Shown here: positions 1 through 6,069 of the stretch, piece after piece | Position numbering within the stretch: the stretch's first letter is position 1 | Layout of the letters: every line of letters starts with the position of its first letter | Source of the DNA: Archaeoglobales archaeon | Lineage (GTDB): Archaea; Halobacteriota; Archaeoglobi; Archaeoglobales; Archaeoglobaceae | Assembly (NCBI GenBank): GCA_003662985.1 | Contig: QMZD01000073.1 | Coordinates: forward strand, 1-7,731 | Direction: 5' to 3' | DNA length: 7,731 nucleotides | Position numbers and translations under genes: made by a program | The notes under the pieces: generated by a model | Database searches by the model: none | The model's input: the letters and a program-made list of their open reading frames with translations, nothing else | Told to the model about the DNA's origin: nothing

Positions 1-269
1 GCAAAAGTGCTGAACCTAGATATGGAGTAGGCTATAACCTTTAGCATCAGATAGAGAGCTATTGAGAGAGCAAAAGGTTTCAGAGGTAGTGTATACCTGT
101 GCAAGCCAAAGAGAATGTAAGCTAGAAGGAATGAATAGATTGCTATAAGCATGTCCGTTTGAATTACGATTATGACCCTACCAGTAATTGAGCTCTGAAA
201 GCTCGTGAAGAAGTAGAGGATTCCAAAAAAGAACGTCAGAGCAACGATTTTTGTAAACTCACCCCTCAA
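1..269 (-). CDS. Multi-pass membrane protein, 3' end cut off by the window edge
   Basis: An open frame on the minus strand runs from a TTG at 269 to the window edge without a stop (89 codons visible). The visible protein starts MRGEFTKIVALTFFFGILYF and is very hydrophobic, with about three potential membrane helices at roughly residues 6-24, 40-58 and 66-82. I chose TTG 269 because the frame has a stop just upstream (272-270) and because a strong SD-like GGGGTGAT ends four bases before it. The gene overlaps the end of the transglutaminase gene by 11 bp, so the two are probably co-transcribed and translationally coupled. In many prokaryotes transglutaminase/DUF4129 proteins sit in operons with a MoxR ATPase and DUF58 proteins plus extra membrane proteins, so this may belong to such a cluster. 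That is inference, and I do not recognise the family. That the frame is coding is fairly sure; its function is unknown. Confidence 0.72.
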   Translation of the reverse strand, partial: MRGEFTKIVALTFFFGILYFFTSFQSSITGRVIIVIQTDMLIAIYSFLLAYILFGLHRYTLPLKPFALSIALYLMLKVIAYSISRFSTF

Positions 270-2973
270 TCAAATCACCCCTCACGGATTTGTAGGAATT
301 ATAAGCCTCGATGAACTCCTTCCGATCGGCATCTCTAAGACCGTACTTGGAGAGTTCGAAGAGCTTTAGAAGCTTTCTTCCTTCTGGCTTTTCCCTTCCA
401 TTGAGGATTTTGAACATCTTCAGAATCTCTCTCGCTGTATAATCGCTCAGATCTATCCCTCCCGTTTTTTCAAGATTTTTGACGAGTTCGGAGAATATGG
501 ATATAATCGCCTCTCTATAATTCATTATTCTTATCTCTATCTCCTCTCTCTCAATCACTCCCTTCTCTCCAACTCTCTCAGCCAAAATCTTGTGTGTTCC
601 AGGCTCTTCAAAGGCTATAGTTATCTCAAGCCCTTTTTCATGGCTTCCAACAGCATGTCCGTCGATAAAAACCCTCAATATACCTTCTCCAAGATTTTTA
701 ACTCTCATCTTGATTTCCTCGTCTACATCCCAGATCAATGGTAGATCTTCCTCCTCCCTCTCAACTTCAAATACTATGTAGCTCGCCGTTAGCTTCCTGT
801 ACTTTTTAATAAGGACGTAGGCGATAAAAGGAATGAGAATGGAGAAAATAAGAAAAGGAAATGTGGATGTTTTAAATTCCTTTTCTGAAGGGAGATACCT
901 TTCATTCCCCTCAAATACCGCCTTAGTGGCAGATGGCGGTTCATCGTAGACGAATACTGCCAATCCCGCATTGTTCGTCTCAACTGCTCTATCCCCTATT
1001 TTTATTACACCAAATGCTGGGATGCTTTTTCCCTTCTCCCTCAGCAAGACGTAGATGTAAGTTTTATCGTTTTCCTTTTTTACCGAAACGTCCATTTCAG
1101 TTTCAGCCCTAACGGATAGATTAATCGTATCCTCAAATCCAACTCCTTCAATTGTAAAATTAACTGGAACTCTCCCTAAATCAAAATTTTCTGGAATCTT
1201 ATCTTTTGCAATAAAGGATCCCGAATTATCGGCAACTGCTTCTGCCACAAAGTCATCCCTCGAAAATCTGATTACCGCTCCCCCAAAGGGTTCACCCTTG
1301 AAGAATATCTTCCCAGAAGATGTCCACTCTCTTCCCTTTACAGCCGTCTTGTTGTCAAGTAAAAGCTCTATTCTACCAACATCAACGAATCTACTTTCTG
1401 AGAGTGGCATGATGAACTCAGAACCCAGATATTCTATTGAAACATGATGCCTACCTTCTTCCTCGATTTCAAGGGTGAAATAAAAAACCCCGTTTTCATC
1501 GGATTTCGTTTTCGCAATAATCTTGCCATCGACTCTCAAAAAAATGTCGGCATCGCTTATGGCAGTTCCATTAAAATCCACTATCTTTCCCCTTAATTTA
1601 AAGGGGATTCCGGCTGCCATCTTCGCAGGAATGTTGACCCTTATCTCAGGTGGACTGTAGATCTTGATTATCGGATCGCTCCATGACTCCTTGAATCTTA
1701 GGCTCCCAACATAGTGAGCTACCACATGATATTTTCCAGAGACATCAGGAACCTTCACCCTGCCCTCAAACTTCCCCCTATTAAGCTTTAAAACACCTAA
1801 CAAGAATCCAGTTTCATTCTTCGTTTTCTTTATGCTGATTTCAACGTAGCCGCCATAGATTGGTAATCCATCCTTTGTTGTCACGATACCTTTAACCGTG
1901 AAATTGCTCCCTTTCGTAGCAGTTGGATCAGCGTACGTTATCTCAGTAACAGTTGGAACCATGTTTTCAGGAGAAGGAGTGGGATCTATCTCTACCCATC
2001 CCTTGCTGAACTTTACCTCAGCCCATACATGGGCTTGAGAGGCCATAACCGTCTGATTGTCCGGAATTGGCCTAGCGATGTATCCGAAAACTGCTCTGGC
2101 AGGAATGCCAAGAGATCTTACCAGAGCTACGTATGAGGTTGCGAATTCCTTGCATATACCTTTTTTATGCTCAAATAGGAAGTATGTTACCGGCTCAACG
2201 TCTTCCGGAGGGGGTTGATAGTTCGGATCGTATTCATAGTTTTCCTCAAGATATTCCTTTACTGCTATTACTCTCTCGTAATCCGTGATCGCATCTACCG
2301 TGATCTCCTCTGCCAGAGACCTTATCCTCTTCAGATCTTCATCCGAGAAATGAAGCTGGGTGTAATAAGAGTTCTCTTCGATCATCCCCGGATCTTCAAC
2401 CTTCCAGGCTGTAGAGTATGCGTCATAAGGTTTGCTCAAATTGTATTCGATCAGATAAGCTCCAGTTTTCCTGTCAAACTTCGCTGGAGCTGTCACATAG
2501 GCAGTATCTTTGGCAACTGGGATGTGCCGGGAAAACTCACTTACAGGAGTAATACGATACTTCGTAACGTGACCGCTTGGATTTACTGCAGGGGTCTCTC
2601 CGTAATTTCCCTCCTCCTCTGTCCACTTTCCATTCCTGTATTCAGCTGCCGTGAAAAGGCGAAGCTTATTTGTGTACTTATTAAGACCTTCAACGAAAAA
2701 TATCGGAACCTGTGGGGGGTCAAAACCTTCATGGAGGTTTGCAATTGAGTCGCTTACCGAGACTTTAATGTTTCTGTAAGGCTTGACTTTCTGAACATCC
2801 GGCGGAATGACCTCGGTGGGAGTTATTTCCTCTGCCCCAATACCAATGAACCCGCTCAGACCAGTATTACTGAAATCAAGGGATGACACGAAGTTGAGGA
2901 GAAAGGAGAGAGCTACCAGAATAAGGACTAGAGAAATTAACTTTTTTACCGCCTCCAGCAATTCTTCTCTCAC
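259..2973 (-). CDS. Membrane-anchored transglutaminase-like protein with Ig-like repeats and DUF4129-like tail
   Basis: Large protein of 904 aa counted from GTG 2973. Visible order: a membrane helix at about 11-31; an extracytoplasmic region; a transglutaminase-like core at about 220-338 with Cys274 (KKGICKEFATSYVALVRSLG), His315 (SQAHVWAEV) and Asp330 (WVEIDPTP) as the expected triad; three to four beta-rich Ig-like domains at about 345-700 with recurring 'G..I.DFNG..I..A.I' patterns; a second helix at about 704-722; and a cytoplasmic tail whose last 75 residues (NYREAIISIFSELVKNLEKT through ...LFELSKYGLRD) resemble DUF4129. Family knowledge: such proteins are putative thiol peptidases or cross-linking enzymes at the cell surface; the substrate is unknown. 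Start: a TATA-like stretch (3004-2995, minus) lies about 26 nt before GTG 2973, fitting a leaderless mRNA. TTG 2994 would add seven residues and is the alternative. The downstream membrane gene overlaps its end. Confidence is high for the fold and low for the substrate. Confidence 0.9.
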   Translation of the reverse strand: MREELLEAVKKLISLVLILVALSFLLNFVSSLDFSNTGLSGFIGIGAEEITPTEVIPPDVQKVKPYRNIKVSVSDSIANLHEGFDPPQVPIFFVEGLNKYTNKLRLFTAAEYRNGKWTEEEGNYGETPAVNPSGHVTKYRITPVSEFSRHIPVAKDTAYVTAPAKFDRKTGAYLIEYNLSKPYDAYSTAWKVEDPGMIEENSYYTQLHFSDEDLKRIRSLAEEITVDAITDYERVIAVKEYLEENYEYDPNYQPPPEDVEPVTYFLFEHKKGICKEFATSYVALVRSLGIPARAVFGYIARPIPDNQTVMASQAHVWAEVKFSKGWVEIDPTPSPENMVPTVTEITYADPTATKGSNFTVKGIVTTKDGLPIYGGYVEISIKKTKNETGFLLGVLKLNRGKFEGRVKVPDVSGKYHVVAHYVGSLRFKESWSDPIIKIYSPPEIRVNIPAKMAAGIPFKLRGKIVDFNGTAISDADIFLRVDGKIIAKTKSDENGVFYFTLEIEEEGRHHVSIEYLGSEFIMPLSESRFVDVGRIELLLDNKTAVKGREWTSSGKIFFKGEPFGGAVIRFSRDDFVAEAVADNSGSFIAKDKIPENFDLGRVPVNFTIEGVGFEDTINLSVRAETEMDVSVKKENDKTYIYVLLREKGKSIPAFGVIKIGDRAVETNNAGLAVFVYDEPPSATKAVFEGNERYLPSEKEFKTSTFPFLIFSILIPFIAYVLIKKYRKLTASYIVFEVEREEEDLPLIWDVDEEIKMRVKNLGEGILRVFIDGHAVGSHEKGLEITIAFEEPGTHKILAERVGEKGVIEREEIEIRIMNYREAIISIFSELVKNLEKTGGIDLSDYTAREILKMFKILNGREKPEGRKLLKLFELSKYGLRDADRKEFIEAYNSYKSVRGDLIEG
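274..281 (-). promoter_or_regulatory. Ribosome binding site of the downstream membrane protein gene
   Basis: On the minus strand the bases GGGGTGAT match the anti-SD end of archaeal 16S rRNA (complement AGGAGGTGAT) and sit four bases before the TTG at 269. The site lies inside the last codons of the transglutaminase gene. It decides the TTG start and suggests coupled translation of the two overlapping genes. Confidence 0.65.
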
Positions 2974-2994
2974 TTTGAGGAAATTTCTGTTCAA

Positions 2995-3009
2995 TAAATA
3001 TCTATTTTT
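2995..3009 (-). promoter_or_regulatory. Probable TATA/BRE of the transglutaminase gene
   Basis: The minus strand reads AAAAATAGATATTTA here, an A-rich BRE followed by a TATA-like core. Its centre lies about 26 nt before the in-frame GTG at 2973, the archaeal spacing for a leaderless transcript. If this is the true promoter, the TTG at 2994 is too close to be transcribed. A weaker TTATCATC near 3027 could instead serve a TTG start. Confidence 0.4.
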
Positions 3010-3045
3010 CGCTTCTAGGGATGATGATAATGCTTCAGGCGTCTA

Positions 3046-3054
3046 TTTTTTATT
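3046..3054 (+). promoter_or_regulatory. Probable TATA box of the DUF531-kptA operon
   Basis: TTTTTTATT is centred about 26 nt upstream of the ATG at 3076, and no SD sequence precedes that ATG. This fits a leaderless transcript. It shares the 102-bp region 2974-3075 with the promoter of the divergent transglutaminase gene. Confidence 0.45.
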
Positions 3055-3075
3055 CTCCCAGCCCAATTTGATTTG

Positions 3076-3579
3076 ATGATATGCATCTGCCTTGTCAACA
3101 CCTATGACAAACTCAAGCTGCATGAGATACACCTGAGAACTATAGCCAGAGCTGCTCCAATTTGCTATGCCTACGATTTCCATCTTGCCCTTTTGGATTT
3201 CCCTTTCTGGAGGAGCGAAGAGGAGATGATCGAGACCATAGCAGAATACACAACAATTGGCGAAGGTGGTAGGTTCGCAAAAAAGCTGCTCGAAAAAGGG
3301 AAAATTCATCTGATAGACAAGATTCCCGCCTATTTTGGTGTGGTTGTTGCCACCACCTCCAAGCCAGAAAATGGAAGGGGGCTTGAGATGGACGACTTGA
3401 GAAAACTTTTAAAAGAGGCTTCGGTAACCTTTCTTATAGGCCTCGGTAGAAGGGGGTTACCCAGGGAAATGGTGAAAAAGTCTAGGTACCAGCTGGATGT
3501 TACGTGGAAAGGTGTTAGCCTTGAAACTTGCTGTGCGATAGGTGTTATTTCATCCACAGCCTACTGGCTCAGCAGGTGA
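3076..3579 (+). CDS. DUF531 family protein, SPOUT (alpha/beta-knot) like
   Basis: 167 aa from ATG 3076; a TTG at 3073 would add one residue. The N-terminus ICICLVNTYDKLKLHE followed by IARAAPICYAYDFHLALLDFP is what I recall as the archaeal DUF531 signature. The C-terminal part, with VTFLIGLGRRGLP at about 117-129 and YQLDVTWKGVSLETCCAIGVI at about 138-158, has the look of the knotted cofactor-binding end of SPOUT RNA methyltransferases. There a glycine-rich loop precedes the 'SLE/SLN' turn and a small-residue helix. The likely role is therefore an S-adenosylmethionine-dependent RNA methyltransferase or a related RNA-binding protein in the cytoplasm; no substrate is established to my knowledge. 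kptA starts 31 nt downstream on the same strand, so they are probably one operon. The family call is fairly sure; the enzymatic role is inferred. Confidence 0.85.
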   Translation: MICICLVNTYDKLKLHEIHLRTIARAAPICYAYDFHLALLDFPFWRSEEEMIETIAEYTTIGEGGRFAKKLLEKGKIHLIDKIPAYFGVVVATTSKPENGRGLEMDDLRKLLKEASVTFLIGLGRRGLPREMVKKSRYQLDVTWKGVSLETCCAIGVISSTAYWLSR

Positions 3580-3601
3580 TTGTGGCTAGAAATAGGAGAT
3601 G

Positions 3602-3608
3602 GGTGATC
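3602..3608 (+). promoter_or_regulatory. Ribosome binding site of kptA
   Basis: GGTGATC lies three bases before the ATG at 3611, and an AGGAG lies further up at 3594-3598. The AGGAG directly abuts the other in-frame ATG (3599), too close to serve it. This favours 3611 as the start. Confidence 0.5.
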
Positions 3609-3610
3609 AA

Positions 3611-4243
3611 ATGGAGGACATTAGATTCTGCCCGGAGCACGGATACTACCGCGGAATTAAATGTGAGATCTGCAACTTTAAAGGAGAGATAATTTTAGAT
3701 AAAGAAAGGGTTGAGAAGCTGGGAAGGTTCGTTTCCGGAGTCCTAAGGCATTTTCCACAAAAATTCAATCTTAAAATGGACGAAAACGGATGGGTTGATT
3801 TCGAGGAACTCTCGAGGATTGTGTCAAGGAAGTACAGATGGGCAAACAAGTGGCTTCTCAAGGCTATGGTTTATTCTGATAAGAAAGGGAGATATGAGCT
3901 ATCAGATGATAAGATAAGAGCAAGATACGGGCATAGTGTCGATGTAGAACTTAATGATTACGAGCTGGCTGATGATGACTTGCTTTACTATGGCACCAGC
4001 GAGGAAGAGGCACATAGATTACTCGAGATAGGAATAAAGCCGGTAAACCAGAAATTCGTCCATCTATCAACGACGATAGAGAAAGGGATAGAGGTTGCTA
4101 TACTGAGGACAGATGACCCGATTATCCTCGTGATAGATGCAAAGAGAGCCAGAGAGAAAGGCATCAGATTTCTGAAAGCAAACGAGTTTATAGTGCTTTC
4201 CGATGAAATTCCGCCCGAGTTCATAAGATTGCTAGAGACCTAG
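3611..4243 (+). CDS. kptA: RNA 2'-phosphotransferase, Tpt1/KptA family
   Basis: 210 aa from ATG 3611 (ATG 3599 would add four). KptA/Tpt1 moves an internal RNA 2'-phosphate onto NAD+, giving ADP-ribose 1'',2''-cyclic phosphate and nicotinamide. Visible parts: an N-terminal zinc knuckle (Cys7, His10, Cys18, Cys21) usual in archaeal members; the winged-helix RNA-binding half with Arg46-His47 (SGVLRHFP) and GWVDFEEL; Arg103 in IRARYGHS; then the ADP-ribosyltransferase half with LYYGT (about 125-129), VHLSTT (His151), Arg166 in ILRTDDP, and FLKANEFIVLSDEIPPEF. The Arg-His-Arg-Arg set known to be essential in the family is complete. The usual LYHGT reads LYYGT here. Archaea join tRNA exons with RtcB, which leaves no 2'-phosphate, so the natural substrate is unclear; ADP-ribosylation of RNA ends is a possibility. 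It follows the DUF531 gene in a probable operon. Confidence 0.95.
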   Translation: MEDIRFCPEHGYYRGIKCEICNFKGEIILDKERVEKLGRFVSGVLRHFPQKFNLKMDENGWVDFEELSRIVSRKYRWANKWLLKAMVYSDKKGRYELSDDKIRARYGHSVDVELNDYELADDDLLYYGTSEEEAHRLLEIGIKPVNQKFVHLSTTIEKGIEVAILRTDDPIILVIDAKRAREKGIRFLKANEFIVLSDEIPPEFIRLLET

Positions 4244-4248
4244 CTGAG

Positions 4249-4254
4249 TTTTTT
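4249..4254 (+). terminator. Oligo-T terminator after kptA
   Basis: A run of six T lies five bases after the kptA stop codon. Archaeal RNA polymerase terminates at such oligo-T stretches without needing a hairpin. Confidence 0.4.
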
Positions 4255-4263
4255 ACAGGAATC

Positions 4264-4301
4264 GAAGACTAAAAAAATCATTTGAAGACTAAAAATCATC
4301 T
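4264..4301. repeat. Two-copy tandem repeat with A/T runs between convergent genes
   Basis: GAAGACT + A7 + TCATTT at 4264-4283 is followed at once by GAAGACT + A5 + TCATCT at 4284-4301. On the minus strand the A runs read as T5 and T7, right after the stop of the secreted protein gene. The duplication therefore doubles an archaeal oligo-T terminator for that gene. It looks like a local slippage duplication. Confidence 0.6.
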
Positions 4302-4711
4302 TATGAATAATAGAAAGCAGGAACCTTTGTAGTATTTTCAAAGAGAAATGTAGTCCCACTCACATTTATATAAACGTTAACACATCTACCTAGCTCTATT
4401 CCAGGAAAATACTTTGTTCCATTTTCACTCTCAAAATAGATTCTAAATGTTGCCTCATCGAGATCAACTTTCGTGAATTCAATTTCTGAGTCGGTTATGT
4501 TTGCGAGTTCATCTCTTATCGGCATGGCCCCAAAAAGGAAGAACTGAATTTTCCTAAGAGGATCCACATCATAAAGCATTTTAATCTCAACAGCCTCTCC
4601 TTCAACCGTTACAAAGACTTCTTTGATTTTTAAATCGAGGTTTTGAGCATTAGCTACGGATATGAAGGAAAGGAGAATGAGAAGTGATAAAATACCTTTG
4701 AGTGATTGCAT
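4301..4711 (-). CDS. Small secreted or cell-surface protein, function unknown
   Basis: 136 aa. The first 22 residues (MQSLKGILSLLILLSFISVA, then NA) form a clear Sec signal peptide: a lysine, a hydrophobic core and a likely cleavage after VANA, before QNLDLKIK. The mature part of about 114 aa alternates beta-like stretches (VFVTVEGEAVEIKMLYDV, VDLDEATFRIYF, VNVYINVSGTTFLF) and has one cysteine (GRCVNV). It also has three N-glycosylation-type sequons (NIT, NVS, NTT plus NGT), suggesting an exported glycosylated beta-sandwich protein. I do not recognise the family. A TATA box about 26 nt before the ATG and only a weak GATGAGG before it suggest a leaderless mRNA. It converges on kptA and is monocistronic, with no partner in the window. 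The coding call is good; the function is unknown. Confidence 0.75.
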   Translation of the reverse strand: MQSLKGILSLLILLSFISVANAQNLDLKIKEVFVTVEGEAVEIKMLYDVDPLRKIQFFLFGAMPIRDELANITDSEIEFTKVDLDEATFRIYFESENGTKYFPGIELGRCVNVYINVSGTTFLFENTTKVPAFYYS

Positions 4712-4731
4712 GCCTCATCATAAGATTTGGA

Positions 4732-4741
4732 GAATATAAAC
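4732..4741 (-). promoter_or_regulatory. TATA box of the secreted protein gene
   Basis: The minus strand reads GTTTATATTC, centred about 26 nt before the ATG at 4711. This is the archaeal spacing, and it would make the mRNA start at or next to the ATG. Confidence 0.5.
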
Positions 4742-4840
4742 TTTGCCATCTTAAGTTTTACTATTTAAGCTAAGTTATAAAAATTATGCCTAAATTATTC
4801 TACCGCAACACTTATTTAGAAGTTTAGGTTATTATTTAAT

Positions 4841-4906
4841 GGGGTGCCGCCTGCAGTAACAGCTATTCCCGCCGTCACCGTAATAATAGCTATTATCTGG
4901 CACCCC
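4841..4906. other. 66-nt imperfect hairpin of unknown function
   Basis: GGGGTGCC (4841-4848) pairs perfectly with GGCACCCC (4899-4906), with a further G-T pair inside. After an asymmetric internal loop, GTAA (4856-4859) pairs with TTAT (4893-4896, one G-T). After one C/A mismatch, AGCTATT (4861-4867) pairs with AATAGCT (4885-4891), leaving a C-rich apex. The 3' arm also contains a 14-bp palindrome (4883-4896). The GC-rich ends stand out in an AT-rich 256-bp intergenic region. A TATA-like TTATAAAA at about 4775-4782 could start a transcript near 4805 that would carry this structure. It could be a small structured RNA, a cruciform site or the remnant of a miniature inverted-repeat element. I cannot assign a class. 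Confidence 0.5.
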
Positions 4907-4936
4907 TGAAACCCACCTTACCCCGTTACCAAAAAA

Positions 4937-4944
4937 TTTTATAA
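4937..4944 (+). promoter_or_regulatory. TATA box of the iron-sulfur protein gene
   Basis: TTTTATAA, preceded by an A6 run as a BRE-like element, is centred about 27 nt before the ATG at 4968. There is no SD sequence before that ATG, so the mRNA is probably leaderless. Confidence 0.6.
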
Positions 4945-4967
4945 GTTCCAGTTTTTGTCCAACTCAA

Positions 4968-5780
4968 ATGATAGACGAGATAAACACAAAAATCAGTGAA
5001 TACATATCATATTTTGTTAATACTCACGAAAGCACCAAAAACCACAAAAACTACTGGAGAGAGCCTATTGTAGCTTTTGCAGATGCAAGTGATCCTCTGT
5101 TTTCAAGATTGAAAAAAGTTGTATCGCCGGAACATTTTCTTCCATCCGAGATACTGAGAAATTGTGAAAGTGTTATAGTGTACTTTATCCCTTTCAAAGG
5201 TGATGTTGTCCAAAGCAATTCCAAGGGTTTACGCTCATCGAAGGAGTGGGCTGAGGCATATATCTTAACAAATCAGTTGATCGTGAGGCTGAATCGTTTT
5301 TTGTCAGAAAAAATTCAGAACATGGGATTTGAGACGGTCGAAATCCCCCCAACCCATAATTTTGATGAGGAGAAATTGATAAGCTACTGGTCACATAAGC
5401 ATGTAGCCTACATAGCCGGACTCGGAAAATTCGGTTTACATAAGATGATTATAACAGAAAAAGGATGCTGTGGAAGTCTTGGGAGTATCGTGACTGATTT
5501 AAAACTACAGCCAACAGACAGGCCAAAGAATGAGTTCTGTTTGTATTTTTATAATCAAAGCTGTGCAGAATGCGTTGAAAAATGCCCTTTTGGAGCTCTT
5601 GGGATTGATGACTTTGACAGGAAAAAGTGTTACCAAGTCTGTCTTTCCAATGCGGAACTGCATTCAAAAATAGGTTATGCAGATGTGTGTGGAAAGTGTT
5701 CATCTAATGTGCCCTGCTCACTGAAAAATCCCGTGAGAGAAGATCGAGAAAAATTAGATGGGCGGAAAGTTAGGAAGTAA
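4968..5780 (+). CDS. QueG-like (COG1600-type) iron-sulfur protein
   Basis: 270 aa from ATG 4968. The N-terminal two thirds resemble the QueG/reductive-dehalogenase-like fold, with SVIVYFIPF at about 68-76 and YIAGLGKFGLHKMIITEKGC at about 148-167, equivalent to the 'aglGwiGkh..li' stretch. The C-terminus is a double-cluster ferredoxin-like domain: Cys199-x2-Cys202-x3-Cys206-Pro, then Cys221, Cys225, Cys241, Cys244 and Cys250 (CGKCSSNVPC). The first cysteine of the usual CxxCxxCxxxCP motif is absent; Cys191 could replace it. QueG reduces epoxyqueuosine in bacterial tRNA using cobalamin, but archaea make archaeosine, not queuosine. This branch therefore probably does another cobamide- or Fe-S-dependent reduction. 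It stands alone behind its own TATA promoter. The Fe-S protein call is secure; 'epoxyqueuosine reductase' as a function is doubtful. Confidence 0.85.
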   Translation: MIDEINTKISEYISYFVNTHESTKNHKNYWREPIVAFADASDPLFSRLKKVVSPEHFLPSEILRNCESVIVYFIPFKGDVVQSNSKGLRSSKEWAEAYILTNQLIVRLNRFLSEKIQNMGFETVEIPPTHNFDEEKLISYWSHKHVAYIAGLGKFGLHKMIITEKGCCGSLGSIVTDLKLQPTDRPKNEFCLYFYNQSCAECVEKCPFGALGIDDFDRKKCYQVCLSNAELHSKIGYADVCGKCSSNVPCSLKNPVREDREKLDGRKVRK

Positions 5781-5794
5781 ATTTAAAATATTTA

Positions 5795-5820
5795 CAATAA
5801 TTCTTATACGTGGCGTATTG
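5795..5820. terminator. Inverted repeat between convergent genes, possible shared terminator
   Basis: ATACG (5806-5810) and CGTAT (5814-5818) form a short stem around TGG, and CAAT/ATTG (5795-5798, 5817-5820) offers an alternative outer pairing. It spans the 23-bp gap between the Fe-S protein gene and the minus-strand membrane gene and reaches into the latter's last codons. T content is modest, so the terminator role is only suggested by position. Confidence 0.25.
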
Positions 5821-6046
5821 TCTCATAAATTTGAGCATTTTGCAAGGGAAAAGCTGAAAGAAAAATAATCCACAAGATACCGTAAAATCCACCGAAGAAA
5901 ATTAAACCGGCTGCTAACTGAAGTGCTTGTGGAGTAGAGTTTAAACCAGAGTTGTAAAGAAAAGAGCCAGCAATCATAAAAGCCGAGAAAACGGTTAAAG
6001 CTGGCTGGTAATTTCTTAGATGTTCAAGGAAAGATTCTGCCTTCAA
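5804..6046 (-). CDS. Small two-helix membrane protein, hypothetical, perhaps 5'-truncated
   Basis: 80 aa from a TTG at 6046. There are two hydrophobic helices at about 15-32 (ALTVFSAFMIAGSFLY) and 42-66 (LQLAAGLIFFGGFYGILWII), with short polar ends, so it is probably an inner-membrane hairpin protein. The start is poorly supported: no SD sequence, only a weak TATA-like CATAAATC at 6072-6065, and the first in-frame ATG lies inside the first helix. In-frame codons just before the TTG read N-C-T-F-C, a CxxC half zinc knuckle, before a stop at 6070-6068. The protein may thus have lost an N-terminal zinc-binding part, or it may start at a non-standard codon. It is convergent with the Fe-S protein gene. 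Family not recognised; it may also be debris of the neighbouring element. Confidence 0.45.
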   Translation of the reverse strand: MKAESFLEHLRNYQPALTVFSAFMIAGSFLYNSGLNSTPQALQLAAGLIFFGGFYGILWIIFLSAFPLQNAQIYETIRHV

Positions 6047-6069
6047 ACAGAACGTGCAATTTTGGATTT

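Noticed and set aside
590..983. Short frames on both strands at 590-781 and 789-983
   Set aside because: They overlap the transglutaminase C-terminal coding region in other frames and show no start signals or domain features.
2215..2748. 177-aa plus-strand open frame
   Set aside because: It lies wholly antisense to the transglutaminase core, whose catalytic motifs are clear. Its translation has no domain-like pattern and no promoter or SD sequence.
3043..3557. Minus-strand frames opposite DUF531
   Set aside because: DUF531 has family-typical motifs in the plus frame; the opposite frames are low-complexity reflections.
4817..4909. Short frame through the hairpin reading VTAIPAVTVIIAII, reminiscent of an archaeal pilin hydrophobic segment
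   Set aside because: It is only about 20 residues between stops, with no signal or continuation. The sequence is better explained by the inverted repeat itself.
4841..4909. Hairpin considered as tRNA, H/ACA or C/D RNA
   Set aside because: There is no T-arm or anticodon arm, no ACA/ANA at the correct distance from the stem, and a CTGA at its end has no matching RTGATGA C box.
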